The notes: a model not told the origin generated them from the sequence alone. A DNA stretch of 64,000 bases from Kitasatospora cineracea (GCF_003751605.1 NZ_RJVJ01000001.1:682001-746000), one strand, 5' to 3'; counted from the first letter of the stretch, positions 1-8,903 are shown. Made by a program: numbers and translations.

Positions 1-508
1 GGTCGACCTCCATCAACGCGACGACGGAGCCGCCGAGTTCCTGCTGGACCTCGATCATCCGGGCCAGCAGCGGGTCGCGCGGGTCAATCAGGTCGTCGCC
101 CAGCAGGACGGCGAACGGCTGCCCGGCGACGTGCTGTTCGGCGACCGAGACGGCGTGGCCGAGGCCCTTGGGGTCGCCCTGGCGGACGTAGTGCATGCTG
201 GCGAGCTGCACGGACTCCTGCACCCGGCGCAGCCGCTCCTGGTCGCCCTTGCGGCTGAGCAGCTCCTCCAGCTCGTAGGCGCGGTCGAAGTGGTCTTCCA
301 GAGCACGCTTGTTGCGACCGGTGACCATCAGTATGTCGGACAGGCCCGCGGCGGCGGCCTCCTCGACGACGTACTGGATGGCCGGCTTGTCGACGACCGG
401 GAGCATCTCCTTGGGCGTGGCCTTGGTGGCGGGGAGGAACCTGGTGCCGAGGCCGGCGGCCGGGACGACGGCCTTGGTGACCGGCTGGCGGGCGTGCGTG
501 TTCGTCAT
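1..508 (-). CDS. galU: UTP--glucose-1-phosphate uridylyltransferase, 3' end cut by window
   Basis: Makes UDP-glucose from UTP and glucose-1-phosphate in the cytoplasm. The N-terminal 169 residues are visible and start MTNTHARQPVTK. They carry the nucleotidyltransferase signature VVPAAGLGTRFLPATK (about residues 14-29), followed by PKEMLPVVDKPAIQY and VTGRNKRALEDHFD, all typical of bacterial GalU. The reading frame is open to the first base of the window, so the C-terminal part lies outside. The ATG at 508 sits directly before the conserved N-terminus. A GGDEF gene lies 54 bases upstream in the same direction, so the two could be cotranscribed (inference). Confidence 0.95.
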   Translation of the reverse strand, partial: MTNTHARQPVTKAVVPAAGLGTRFLPATKATPKEMLPVVDKPAIQYVVEEAAAAGLSDILMVTGRNKRALEDHFDRAYELEELLSRKGDQERLRRVQESVQLASMHYVRQGDPKGLGHAVSVAEQHVAGQPFAVLLGDDLIDPRDPLLARMIEVQQELGGSVVALMEVD

Positions 509-562
509 GCGTCGACCTTACTGAGGCTGGCGTTTCGCTCCGCTGAGAGCGGGGTGAAACGA

Positions 563-1405
563 TTATTGGGGCCTGTCACCTGTCGGGCCCGGGCCGACGG
601 TGGTCGCATGCGGGGTGAGGGTTGTCCCGCCGGGGCCGGAAGACACCATACCGGGCGTCGACGAAGCGTTCGGACCGGCCGGTTCGTTCGTGAGCTGCTC
701 GGTGGAGCGCCAGCAGTCGCCGCCCGCGGCGCGGGCGGCGGCCAGGGCGCGGTCGGCGGCCCGCAGCAGCAGCGCGGCGTGCGCGCCGTCGCGGGGCAGC
801 ACGGCCAGGCCGACGGCGGCGGTGAGGCCGCTGCGGGCGTCCGGGGCGGCGCTCTCGCCGGGGTGGCGGTCCGTCAGCCGGTGGCGGCGCACCGACCAGC
901 AGAGCCGCTCGGCGACCTGCGCGGCGCCCTCCGGGCCGGTGTCCGGCAGCAGGGCGAGGAACTCCTCGCCGCCGTAACGTCCCAGGGTGTCGCAGCCGCG
1001 GATCTCCATCGCCAGGCGCTGGGCGAGGTCGCGGAGCATCGCGTTGGCGCGGGTCCGGCCGTGCTCGGCGACCACCGCGTCGAAGCCGTCGACCTCCAGC
1101 AGCAGCACGGCCAGCGGGCGGGGGTCGATCGCGGTGGCCTCGGCCCGGCGGGCGCGTTCGATCTCGCGGTCCAGGGTGAGCTGGAGGTGGCGGTAGTTCC
1201 ACACGCCGGTCAGCGGGTCGCAGGAGGCGGTGCGCACCAGTTCGTCCCGTTCCTCCGCCAGTTCCGCGATCTTCGCCAGAAGTTCCGCCTCCCGGCCGCC
1301 CTGTTCGACCCGGTCCCGGCGGCGGCGCAGCGCGAGGACGCCGGCGGCGGCCGGGGCGGCCGCGCCGAGCGCGGCCAGGGCCTGGAGCAGGAGCGGGGTG
1401 GGCAT
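563..1405 (-). CDS. GGDEF-domain diguanylate cyclase, membrane-anchored
   Basis: A 280-aa protein predicted to make cyclic di-GMP from two GTP. A short hydrophobic N-terminal segment (about residues 5-25) is followed by a basic stretch and a short coiled coil, then a GGDEF domain (about 60-220). The active-site loop reads RYGGEEF. The inhibitory I-site RxxD is present as RGCD exactly five residues upstream, so product inhibition is expected. The C-terminal 60 residues are low-complexity and Pro/Gly/Thr-rich. No PAS or GAF sensor domain is visible. In streptomycetes c-di-GMP acts through BldD on development; the link here is family knowledge, not something seen. Confidence 0.88.
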   Translation of the reverse strand: MPTPLLLQALAALGAAAPAAAGVLALRRRRDRVEQGGREAELLAKIAELAEERDELVRTASCDPLTGVWNYRHLQLTLDREIERARRAEATAIDPRPLAVLLLEVDGFDAVVAEHGRTRANAMLRDLAQRLAMEIRGCDTLGRYGGEEFLALLPDTGPEGAAQVAERLCWSVRRHRLTDRHPGESAAPDARSGLTAAVGLAVLPRDGAHAALLLRAADRALAAARAAGGDCWRSTEQLTNEPAGPNASSTPGMVSSGPGGTTLTPHATTVGPGPTGDRPQ

Positions 1406-1469
1406 GCGGCGGCCTCGGGCATGTCAGGCTCGTGTCACTGCGCGGGACAGAGCTGAGAGGAATCGAACG

Positions 1470-2063
1470 GTGACTGCGGATCGGTTGTCCAACGACAAGG
1501 CGGCGTTGAGGTCACGCCTGCTCGCCGAACGGCGGGCGCTCGGCGGTCCGGAGCGCGCCGCCGCGGCCGCGGCCCTGGCCGGGCACGCCGCCGCGCTGGT
1601 CCCGCCGGGCGGCACCGTCGCCGCGTACGTCTCGGTCGGCGCGGAGCCGGGGACCCGCCCGCTGCTGCGCGCCCTCGCCGGTGCCGGTGTCCGGGTGCTG
1701 CTGCCGGTGCTGCTGCCCGACAACGACCTGGACTGGGCCCGGTACGAGGACGACGAGCGGCTCGCTCCCGCCGCCCGCGGCCTGCTCGAACCCGTCGGCC
1801 CCCGGCTCGGCCCCGACGCCGTCCTCGGCGCGGACGTCGTGCTGCTCCCCGGCCTGGCCGTCGACCTCCGCGGCACCCGGCTGGGCCGCGGCGGCGGCTC
1901 CTACGACCGGGTCCTGGCCCGTCTCACCCGGGCCGGCGCCCGCCCGCTGCTGGCCACCCTGCTCTACCCGGCCGAACTGCTGCCCGCGGTCCCGGCCGAG
2001 CCGCACGACCTGCCGGTGCACGCGGTGGTGACCCCGGACGGCGTGACGCGCTTCGGGGAGTGA
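1470..2063 (+). CDS. 5-formyltetrahydrofolate cyclo-ligase
   Basis: A 197-aa cytoplasmic enzyme that converts 5-formyl-THF to 5,10-methenyl-THF with ATP. The family signature GxRLGRGGGSYDR is visible near residues 136-150 (GTRLGRGGGSYDRVLAR). The N-terminal KAALRSRLLAERRAL fits the substrate/ATP-binding helix. The start chosen is the GTG at 1470, preceded by GAGAGG 9 bases upstream. The longer upstream open frame is antisense to the GGDEF gene and has no family similarity. The gene is divergent from the GGDEF gene with a 64-base gap and is followed by a strong hairpin. Streptomycete genomes often place this gene near fmdB and mscL, as here. Confidence 0.93.
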   Translation: MTADRLSNDKAALRSRLLAERRALGGPERAAAAAALAGHAAALVPPGGTVAAYVSVGAEPGTRPLLRALAGAGVRVLLPVLLPDNDLDWARYEDDERLAPAARGLLEPVGPRLGPDAVLGADVVLLPGLAVDLRGTRLGRGGGSYDRVLARLTRAGARPLLATLLYPAELLPAVPAEPHDLPVHAVVTPDGVTRFGE

Positions 2064-2065
2064 GG

Positions 2066-2100
2066 ACGGGGCCCGGGGAGCGGTGCTCCCCGGGCCCCGT
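2066..2100. terminator. Bidirectional hairpin terminator
   Basis: A perfect 16-bp inverted repeat (arms 2066-2081 and 2085-2100) with a 3-base loop lies between two convergent genes, 3 bases after the cyclo-ligase stop and 14 bases before the acylase stop. It lacks a long T-run, as is common in high-GC actinobacteria. Confidence 0.8.
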
Positions 2101-2113
2101 CGGGGCGTCGGCC

Positions 2114-4858
2114 TCAGTTGGTCAGGGTCAGGGTGTTCTTGCCCGCCTTGGCGACCGCGTCCTTGCTGTAGGCCCAGGGCAGGAGTTGACCGGAGGCCCA
2201 GAGCGAGGTCTGGTCGTTGTAGTTGGGGTGGAAGGCGTGGCCGGAGGCGCCGCCGACGTTGATCCAGCGGGAGGAGTCGAAGTCGCTGAGGTCGACGACC
2301 ATCCGCATGGAGGGGATCCAGTCGACGTCGTAGCCGGCGGCGGCGTTCCAGCCGGTAGCGTCGACGGCGGCGCTGCCGCCGGAGAGCTTGTAGGGGCCCC
2401 GGTTGAGCAGCTTGTGGACGAGGCCGGAGGCGATCGAGGAGTTGTCGGTGCCGAGGGTCTGCTCCTGCAGGGTGAGCTGGTGCAGGCGGCCCCAGCTCCA
2501 GGTGGAGATGTCCTTGCTGAGGCGCGAGGTGAGGTCCTGGCGGGCGTCCTTGAGCGCTTCGGCGAGCAGGCTGTCGAGTCCGTGCTGCTGCTGGTGGTCG
2601 GAGTCGATGTAGTCCCACCAGGGCGACTTGGGGTCGGCGAGCAGCTTGCGGACGACCTCGGTCCAGCGGTCGCCGCCGTCCGGCTGGGCCTGGGCGGCCT
2701 TGCGGGTGCCGCACTCGGTGACGGCCTGCGCGGCGCCGCCGAGGGCGTCGTCGGGCAGGGTGTTGTCGCGCTTCTGGCGGACCAGCAGGCAGTCGCCCTC
2801 GACCCGGAGGTCGGCGGGGAACTTCTGGCCGAAGGCCAGGGTGAGCAGGGCCCGCCAGACGCCGTTGTAGTAGGCGGCGGCGGCCGAGTCGGCGTCCTGG
2901 TGGTAGTTCCAGTCCTTGAGCAGGTCCTGGGCCTCGCGCACGTAGGGGTCGTCGATCTTGACCTTGAGCAGCAGCGGGACGAGTTCCTTGGCCATCACGC
3001 TGGTGTTGTCGAGCTGCATGGACTGCATGTCGTCCAGCGAGATCTTGCCGCCGTTCTTGAGCTTGGCCTGGATCAGGTCGCCGATCTCCTTGGCCCGGGT
3101 GCCGTACTCCCAGTCGGTGGTGAGGACCGGCTTGTAGCTCTGGTCGACGACGGCCTGGTTGGCCGTGACGATGTAGCCCTCGGGCGGGTTGTACGCGTAG
3201 GGCAGCGACTTGAACGGCAGGTAGCTGCTGTTCCAGGCGTAGGCCGGGTCCCAGCCGGGGGCGGGGTAGCGGCCGTCGCCCTTCTTGCCGCGGACCGGGA
3301 TCAGGCCGGGGGCCTGGTAGCCGATGTTGCCCTTGGTGTCGGCGTAGATGAGGTTCTGCGCGGGGACGGCGAAGTCCTTGGCGGCGGCCCGGAAGGAGGT
3401 GAAGTCGGTGGCCCGGTCGAGCTCGAAGACGGCGTCCATGGTCTTGCCGGGGACGAGCGCGGTCCAGCGCAGGGCGACGGCGTAGCCGGCCGCCCGGTCG
3501 GGGGCGGCGTTGCCGGCGGGGGCGTACTGGCCGACCTTCTGCTCCTCGGAGGACTGGTCGGAGATCAGCGGCATGCCGTCCTGGGTGGTGCGGACGGTGA
3601 TGGTGCGGTCGTCGCCGCCGGCCACCTTGATGGTCTCCTTGCGGACGGCGAACTTGGTGTCCTTGCCGTCGTAGAGGTAGGTGTCCGGGCCGGTGACCTT
3701 CTCCAGGTACAGGTCGGTGACGTCGGCGCCGAGGTTGGTGAAGCCCCAGGCGACGTCCTTGTTGTGGCCGATGACGACGCCGGGCATGCCGGCGAAGGTG
3801 TAGCCGGCGGTGTCGTAGCCGCAGGTGGCGGAGACGGTGCGGCAGTGCAGGCCCATCTGGTACCAGATGGACGGCATGCCGGGGCCGAGGTGCGGGTCGT
3901 TGGCCAGCATCGGCAGGCCGGTGGTGGTGTTGGCGCCGGCCACCACCCAGGAGTTGGAGCCGATGCCCTGGCCCTGCGGGCCGAGCAGCTGGGGCAGCGC
4001 GGAGACCTGCTGGGACAGGTCGCCCATCAGGGCCTGGCTCGCGGCGCGGGCCTGCGAGCTGTCGACCGCGGCGGCGGAGCCGGGCAGCTGGGGCACGGTG
4101 GCGCCCTCGCCGGGGGTGTAGGTGCCGTCGGCGGAGAGCTTGCCGGTCTTCACGATGGTGCCGTTGCGGTCGTACGGGTACGCCGGGTAGAGCTGCTCGA
4201 TCTGCTCGGTGCTGAAGTCCTGGGTGAGCAGCGAGCGGTCGATCTCCTCCTGCATGTTGCCGGACAGGCTCCAGGCCATCGCCTTGAGCCAGGCCACCGA
4301 GTCGATCGGGTCCCACTTCTCGGGCTTGTAGCCGGAGTTGACCGTGCCGAGCAGCGCGTACTCGAGCGAGGCGCCGGCGCCGCCGGGGTGTTCGGCGAGC
4401 CAGGCGTTGACGCCCTCGGTGTAGGCGGTCAGGTTCCGCTTGGTGTCGTCGGAGAGCTGGTTGTTCCACTCCTTCTCGGCGACCTGGCGCCAGCCCATGG
4501 TCCGCAGGAAGGTGTCCTGCTCGACCGTGGAGGAGCCGAACATCTCGGAGAGCCGGCCGGAGGTGATGTGCCGTCGGACGTCCATCTCCCAGAACCGGTC
4601 CTGGGCCTGCACGTAGCCCTGGGCGCGGAACAGGTCGGCGTCGGTGTCGGCGTAGAGCTGCGGGATGCCCTTGTCGTCGCGGACCACGTCCACCGGGGCG
4701 GACATGCCGGCCACCTTGACGGTGCCGCTGACCTGCGGGAAGGAGGAGCGGACGGTGTCCACGGCCCACCAGCCGCCGCCGACCAGGCCCGCGATCAGCA
4801 GCACGGCGAGCAGGATCATGATCAGACGTGCGCGCCGGAACTTCTTCGAGCGGGGCAT
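2114..4858 (-). CDS. Penicillin acylase family protein (Ntn hydrolase), membrane-anchored
   Basis: A 914-aa precursor of an N-terminal nucleophile amidohydrolase. An N-terminal basic stretch and hydrophobic segment (about residues 11-30) suggest a signal anchor or uncleaved signal peptide with export to the outer face. The predicted nucleophile is Ser near residue 301 in GIGSNSWVVAG, where autoprocessing would split alpha and beta chains. NDPHLG and IWYQMGL follow as in the family. The start ATG at 4858 (MPRSKKF) begins just before the signal anchor. Upstream codons lack signal-like sequence. The family includes penicillin G, cephalosporin and acyl-homoserine-lactone acylases. The natural substrate cannot be read from the sequence. 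It is convergent with the cyclo-ligase gene. Confidence 0.88.
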   Translation of the reverse strand: MPRSKKFRRARLIMILLAVLLIAGLVGGGWWAVDTVRSSFPQVSGTVKVAGMSAPVDVVRDDKGIPQLYADTDADLFRAQGYVQAQDRFWEMDVRRHITSGRLSEMFGSSTVEQDTFLRTMGWRQVAEKEWNNQLSDDTKRNLTAYTEGVNAWLAEHPGGAGASLEYALLGTVNSGYKPEKWDPIDSVAWLKAMAWSLSGNMQEEIDRSLLTQDFSTEQIEQLYPAYPYDRNGTIVKTGKLSADGTYTPGEGATVPQLPGSAAAVDSSQARAASQALMGDLSQQVSALPQLLGPQGQGIGSNSWVVAGANTTTGLPMLANDPHLGPGMPSIWYQMGLHCRTVSATCGYDTAGYTFAGMPGVVIGHNKDVAWGFTNLGADVTDLYLEKVTGPDTYLYDGKDTKFAVRKETIKVAGGDDRTITVRTTQDGMPLISDQSSEEQKVGQYAPAGNAAPDRAAGYAVALRWTALVPGKTMDAVFELDRATDFTSFRAAAKDFAVPAQNLIYADTKGNIGYQAPGLIPVRGKKGDGRYPAPGWDPAYAWNSSYLPFKSLPYAYNPPEGYIVTANQAVVDQSYKPVLTTDWEYGTRAKEIGDLIQAKLKNGGKISLDDMQSMQLDNTSVMAKELVPLLLKVKIDDPYVREAQDLLKDWNYHQDADSAAAAYYNGVWRALLTLAFGQKFPADLRVEGDCLLVRQKRDNTLPDDALGGAAQAVTECGTRKAAQAQPDGGDRWTEVVRKLLADPKSPWWDYIDSDHQQQHGLDSLLAEALKDARQDLTSRLSKDISTWSWGRLHQLTLQEQTLGTDNSSIASGLVHKLLNRGPYKLSGGSAAVDATGWNAAAGYDVDWIPSMRMVVDLSDFDSSRWINVGGASGHAFHPNYNDQTSLWASGQLLPWAYSKDAVAKAGKNTLTLTN

Positions 4859-5076
4859 CCGAGTCCTTGTATGAGGGAGCGTGCGGCCGTGACAGGTCAC
4901 CACATTAGGGCGAGGGCACCGGCAGCCGTGCACGGGGGACACCGCGGCGGTTCTACGGCACGCAGGGGACCTTACCCGGCCCGGGCGGAAGAAGGGACTA
5001 GCGTAAAGATCAAGTAAAATGTTAGGATGGGTAACGATCTGCCAGTAGCTCCCCTCCCTGCCCGAGGTGCCCCTGC

Positions 5077-6618
5077 GTGACCGTTGACCACCTGAACACC
5101 CTGCTGCTCGAGTCCGCCGTGGTCCTGCTGTTCGCCGTCGTGGCGGTGCGGATCTCCACCCGCTCGGGGCTGCCCTCCCTGCTGATCTACCTCGGGATCG
5201 GCGTCGCGCTGGGTCAGAACGGCCTCGGCATGAGCTTCAACAACGCCGAGCTCACCCAGGTGATGGGCTACGCCGCCCTGGTGGTCATCCTCGCCGAGGG
5301 CGGGCTCAAGACCAGCTGGCAGGCCATCAGGCCGGTGGTCCCGGCCGCCGCCGTGCTGGCCACCCTCGGCGTCGCGGTCTCGGTGTTCGTCACCGCCGCC
5401 GGCGCGCACTGGCTGGTCGGCCTGGAGTGGCGCACCGCGCTGCTGCTCGGCGCGATCGTCTCCTCCACCGACGCCGCGGCGGTCTTCTCGGTGCTGCGGA
5501 TGGTGCCGCTGCCCAAGCGGCTGACCGGCCTGCTGGAGGCCGAGTCCGGCTTCAACGACGCGCCCGTGGTGATCCTGGTGGTCGCCTTCGCCACCACCGG
5601 CGAGCTCGACCCCTGGTACGTGCTGGTGGGCACCATCGTCGTCGAGCTGGCGATCGGCGCGGCCGTCGGCTACGCGGTCGGCCGGCTCGGCGCGTACGCG
5701 GTGCGCCGGGTCGCGCTGCCCTCCTCCGGCCTGTACCCGATCGCGGTGCTGGCGCTGATCGTGCTCGCCTACGCGGGCGGCGCGCTGCTGCACGCCTCCG
5801 GCTTCCTGGCCGCGTACATCGCCTCGGTGATCCTCGGGAACTCCAAGCTGCCGCACGGCCCCGCGGTGCGCGGCTTCGCCGACGGGCTGGCCTGGATCGG
5901 GCAGATCGGCATGTTCGTGCTGCTCGGCCTGCTGGTGACGCCCGCCAGCATGGGCTCGGCCCTGGTGCCGGGCCTGGTGGCCGGGGCGGTGCTGGTGTTC
6001 GTCGCCCGGCCGCTGTCGGTGCTGCTGACCATGACGCCGTTCCGGGTGCCCTGGCAGGAGCAGGCGCTGCTGTCCTGGGCCGGGCTGCGCGGCGCGGTGC
6101 CGATCGTGCTCGCCACCATCCCGCTGGTGGCAGGCGCCACCGACGCCCAGCAGCTGTTCAACGTGGTCTTCATCCTGGTCGTGGTCTTCACCCTGCTCCA
6201 GGGTCCGACCCTGCCGCTGGTCGCCAAGTGGCTGAAGATCGGCGAGGGCGACATCGGCCAGGACCTGGGCATCGAGTCCGCGCCGCTGGAGAAGCTGCAC
6301 GGCCACCTGCTCTCCGTCCAGCTCTCCCCCGGCTCCCGGATGTCCGGCGTCGAGGTCTCCGAACTGCGGCTGCCCAAGGGCGCCGCCGTCACCCTGGTGG
6401 TCCGCGAGGGCGCCAGCTTCGTGCCGGACCGGATGACGGTGCTGCGCGAGGGCGACGAACTGCTGGTGGTCACCACCGAGGAGGTCTCCGGGGCCGCCGA
6501 ACGCCGGCTGCGCGCCGTCGACCGCGGCGGCAAGCTCGCCGGGTGGCTGCACAACGCGGAGGCGCTGCCCGCAGGCACCCGGAGGACGCCTTCCAACGGA
6601 AGGAAGAAGAACGGCTGA
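5077..6618 (+). CDS. Potassium/proton (CPA1-type) antiporter with RCK_C domain
   Basis: A 513-aa inner-membrane cation/proton antiporter of the NhaP2/CvrA type. About 12 hydrophobic segments fill residues 1-390, with the Asp/Asn-containing helix around SSTDAAAVFSVL and the family motif ESGFNDAPVVILV. A C-terminal RCK_C/TrkA_C-like domain (about 410-490) follows with an alternating beta pattern (LSPGSRMSGVEVSEL, then DELLVVTTEE). The GTG start is preceded by a weak GAGGTG. A TAGGAT hexamer at 5023-5028 could be a -10 element, but no convincing -35 is seen. It stands alone: the upstream neighbour is divergent and the next gene is 205 bases away. Confidence 0.9.
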   Translation: MTVDHLNTLLLESAVVLLFAVVAVRISTRSGLPSLLIYLGIGVALGQNGLGMSFNNAELTQVMGYAALVVILAEGGLKTSWQAIRPVVPAAAVLATLGVAVSVFVTAAGAHWLVGLEWRTALLLGAIVSSTDAAAVFSVLRMVPLPKRLTGLLEAESGFNDAPVVILVVAFATTGELDPWYVLVGTIVVELAIGAAVGYAVGRLGAYAVRRVALPSSGLYPIAVLALIVLAYAGGALLHASGFLAAYIASVILGNSKLPHGPAVRGFADGLAWIGQIGMFVLLGLLVTPASMGSALVPGLVAGAVLVFVARPLSVLLTMTPFRVPWQEQALLSWAGLRGAVPIVLATIPLVAGATDAQQLFNVVFILVVVFTLLQGPTLPLVAKWLKIGEGDIGQDLGIESAPLEKLHGHLLSVQLSPGSRMSGVEVSELRLPKGAAVTLVVREGASFVPDRMTVLREGDELLVVTTEEVSGAAERRLRAVDRGGKLAGWLHNAEALPAGTRRTPSNGRKKNG

Positions 6619-6823
6619 ACTTCCGAACCGAAGGCGCAACGCCCTGATATACGCTTGTACATTCTGATCCACCCTGATTTCCATCCGGATCTCCACCCGG
6701 ATTTTCCACATCTGCCTGATGCAGAGTCGGCGCGACGGCCCCGGTCGGCGCGCGAGAGGACGACCCTCGGCGCCCGGCCGGTCCCACCCGCGCGGCGCTA
6801 CCAGGCAGCAGAGAGGACCGACC

Positions 6824-8131
6824 GTGGCGGCGCGCCGACCGGTCGACGACACCACCTCCCACGGCCCCCGCGGCACCGGCTACGGAGCGCTGCTGCGCAC
6901 CCCCCGGGCCTGGACCTTCCTGCTCCCCGCCCTGGTCGCCCGGCTGCCGTACGCCATGCTCAGCCTCGGCATCGTGCTGCTGGTGCACGACACCACCGGC
7001 TCCTACGGCCTGGCCGGCGCGGTCGCCGCGGCCGCCGCCGTCTCGCAGGCCCTGATCGGCCCGCAGACCGGACGGCTCGCCGACCGGTACGGCCAGGCCG
7101 CCGTACTGGTGCCCGCCGTGGTCGTGCACGCCTGCGCGGTCGCCGCGCTGATCGTGCTGGCCCGTGCCGGGGCCCCCGAGTGGACGCTGTTCCTGGCCGC
7201 CGCGCCGGCCGGTGCCTCGGTGCCGCAGGTCGGCGCGATGGTCCGGGCCCGCTGGGTGCACCGGCTGGGCGAACGGCCCGCCCTGATGAACACCGCCTTC
7301 GCCTTCGAGTCCGTCACCGACGAGTTCACCTTCGTCATCGGCCCGATGCTGGCCACCGGCATCGCCACCCTGGTCGACCCGTCCGCCGGACTCGCCGCCG
7401 AGGCCACCCTCACCCTGCTGGGCGGCCTGGCCTTCGCCGCCCGCCGGGACACCGCGCCCGCGCCCACCGGCCCCGCCGCCCCCGGCGACCGCCGCGCCTC
7501 CGCCCTCTCCTCCCCCGGCGTCCGGCTGCTGGCCGGAGCCTTCCTCGGCCTGGGCACCGTCTTCGGCACCCTGCAGGTCTCGATCACCGCCTTCGCCGAG
7601 GACGCCGGCTCCGGCGGGCTCAGCGGCCTGGTCTACGGACTGTTCGCCACCGGCTCGATGGTGGCGGGCGTGCTCTACGGCCTGGTCCCGTGGCGCAGCA
7701 GCGCCCGGCAGCGGATGGTCGCCTGCTACGCGCTGCTGGTGCTCGGCTGCTCCACCCTGTGGGCGATGCCCAACCTGGTCGCGCTGACCGTGGCGGGCCT
7801 GTTCTGCGGCCTGGCCATCGCCCCCACCCTGATCACCGGCTTCACCCTGGTGGAGACCCTGGTCTCGGACGGCGCCAAGACCGAGGCGTTCACCTGGCTG
7901 ACCGGCTCGATCGGCCTCGGCCTGGCCCTCGGCTCCACCGCCGCCGGACAGCTGATCGACCGCTCCGGACCCTCGCTCGGCTTCACCGTCGCCCTGGCCG
8001 GCTCCGGTCTCGGCCTGGTGGCGCTCGTCACGATGCGCCGCCTGCTGCTCGTTCCGGCCCCCGCGACCCGTACCGTGGCACGGGGAGGAGCGGTCCGCGA
8101 GGAGGCGGCACCGGCCGCCCGACGCGGCTGA
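6824..8131 (+). CDS. MFS transporter
   Basis: A 435-aa major facilitator with about 12 hydrophobic segments in two halves. The motif GRLADRYGQA (loop 2-3) matches the MFS motif A region. The start is the GTG at 6824 (VAARRPVDDTTSHG), with GAGAGG 7 bases upstream. The open frame further upstream is low-complexity and rejected. The substrate is unknown; the family covers drug and metabolite exporters. The 205-base leader (6619-6823) is unusually AT-rich for this window and contains two related copies of TCC-n3-CCGGAT, which may be a regulator site (weak). Confidence 0.85.
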   Translation: MAARRPVDDTTSHGPRGTGYGALLRTPRAWTFLLPALVARLPYAMLSLGIVLLVHDTTGSYGLAGAVAAAAAVSQALIGPQTGRLADRYGQAAVLVPAVVVHACAVAALIVLARAGAPEWTLFLAAAPAGASVPQVGAMVRARWVHRLGERPALMNTAFAFESVTDEFTFVIGPMLATGIATLVDPSAGLAAEATLTLLGGLAFAARRDTAPAPTGPAAPGDRRASALSSPGVRLLAGAFLGLGTVFGTLQVSITAFAEDAGSGGLSGLVYGLFATGSMVAGVLYGLVPWRSSARQRMVACYALLVLGCSTLWAMPNLVALTVAGLFCGLAIAPTLITGFTLVETLVSDGAKTEAFTWLTGSIGLGLALGSTAAGQLIDRSGPSLGFTVALAGSGLGLVALVTMRRLLLVPAPATRTVARGGAVREEAAPAARRG

Positions 8132-8174
8132 GCGGCTGGACTCCACCCGCGGAATGCCGCATCATGGACCGTCG

Positions 8175-8201
8175 TTAGCACTCATGGCGTGAGAGTGCCA
8201 G
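8175..8201 (+). promoter_or_regulatory. CIRCE-like HrcA operator
   Basis: TTAGCACTC (8175-8183), nine bases, then GAGTGCCAG (8193-8201). The left arm matches the CIRCE consensus exactly. The right arm matches GAGTGCTAA at 7 of 9 positions and the N9 spacing is exact. It lies 26 bases before the GTG of the FmdB-family gene. CIRCE is the known operator of the heat-shock repressor HrcA upstream of groE/dnaK operons. Finding it before fmdB suggests heat-shock control of this gene. Confidence 0.6.
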
Positions 8202-8226
8202 GGGGAGTGACAGGAGGAAGCGGAAA

Positions 8227-8565
8227 GTGCCCACGTACCAGTACCAGTGCACCGAGTGCGGCAACGGCCTCGAGGCGGTGCAGAAGTTCAGCGACGACGC
8301 GCTGACCACGTGCCCCGACTGCCAGGGGAAGCTCCGCAAGGTCTTCTCGGCCGTGGGCGTGGTCTTCAAGGGCTCCGGCTTCTACCGCACCGACAGCCGC
8401 TCCAGCTCCAGCAGCTCGGTGGGCTCGTCGTCGGCCTCGTCGACTTCCTCGACCTCCTCCACGTCCTCTTCCTCTTCCTCGTCGGGCTCCTCGGGTTCCT
8501 CCGCCGCCTCGACGGCGAAGAGCAGCTCCGGCTCCTCCTCCGGCTCCGCGTCCACCGCGAGCTGA
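8227..8565 (+). CDS. FmdB-family zinc-ribbon protein with Ser-rich tail
   Basis: A 112-aa protein. Residues 1-55 form the FmdB-type zinc ribbon, with two CxxC pairs (CTEC and CPDC) and VFSAVGVVFKGSGFYRTD typical of actinobacterial FmdB proteins. Residues 56-112 are almost only Ser with Gly, Thr and Ala, a low-complexity tail. Start GTG 8227 is preceded by AGGAGGA. The family is annotated as regulatory on historical grounds only; its biochemical role is unsettled. It sits behind a CIRCE-like operator and ends in a strong hairpin. Its tail is overlapped on the opposite strand by the end of another small gene. Confidence 0.88.
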   Translation: MPTYQYQCTECGNGLEAVQKFSDDALTTCPDCQGKLRKVFSAVGVVFKGSGFYRTDSRSSSSSSVGSSSASSTSSTSSTSSSSSSSGSSGSSAASTAKSSSGSSSGSASTAS

Positions 8566-8903
8566 CCCGCTCTCCACGGAGCCCCGTCCGGCCGCGCCGG
8601 ACGGGGCTCCGTGCTGTCCGGGGCCGGTCGGCCGTCGGGCGGCGACCGGCGGACCTCGCTCCACACGCTCTCCTTCGCCACCCCGCCGTTGCGCTCCGGC
8701 GGCGAGTAGCGGTGGCCCCAGCGGTCACCCAGCGCGATCGCGGCCACCACCCCGGGCTCGTCCGGCGCCCGGGCGGTGAAGTGCAGTTCGATCCGGTAAC
8801 CGCCGGGAAGCGTGATCATCCGGGCCTCCCCTCCACTGGCTCCCGCCAGCCGGTCGGCGATCACCCACGCCCGCTCCCGGAGTCCTTCCTCCTCACCGGT
8901 CAC
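8382..8903 (-). CDS. Hypothetical protein, last gene of small coupled operon; unusually long acidic tail
   Basis: A 173-aa product starting GTG at 8903 in a 4-base GTGA overlap with the upstream gene. Residues 1-80 look like a real domain: ERAWVIADRLAG, a beta-rich middle, GDRWGHRYS, SVWSEVRR. The same skeleton (ADRFGHRR, LWAVYR) appears in the 79-aa product of 38469-38708, which ends at the equivalent point. Here no stop follows, and the frame runs on for about 90 residues of Pro/Glu-rich sequence antisense to the fmdB hairpin and Ser tail. This looks like loss of the original stop. The function is unknown, and the C-terminal extension may not be biologically meaningful. Confidence 0.55.
   Translation of the reverse strand: MTGEEEGLRERAWVIADRLAGASGGEARMITLPGGYRIELHFTARAPDEPGVVAAIALGDRWGHRYSPPERNGGVAKESVWSEVRRSPPDGRPAPDSTEPRPARPDGAPWRAGQLAVDAEPEEEPELLFAVEAAEEPEEPDEEEEEDVEEVEEVDEADDEPTELLELERLSVR
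8576..8612. terminator. Hairpin terminator after fmdB
   Basis: 16-bp inverted repeat (8576-8591 and 8597-8612), 10 bases after the FmdB stop. It lies inside the frame of the convergent gene 8382-8903, supporting the idea that this gene originally ended upstream of it. Confidence 0.75.
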
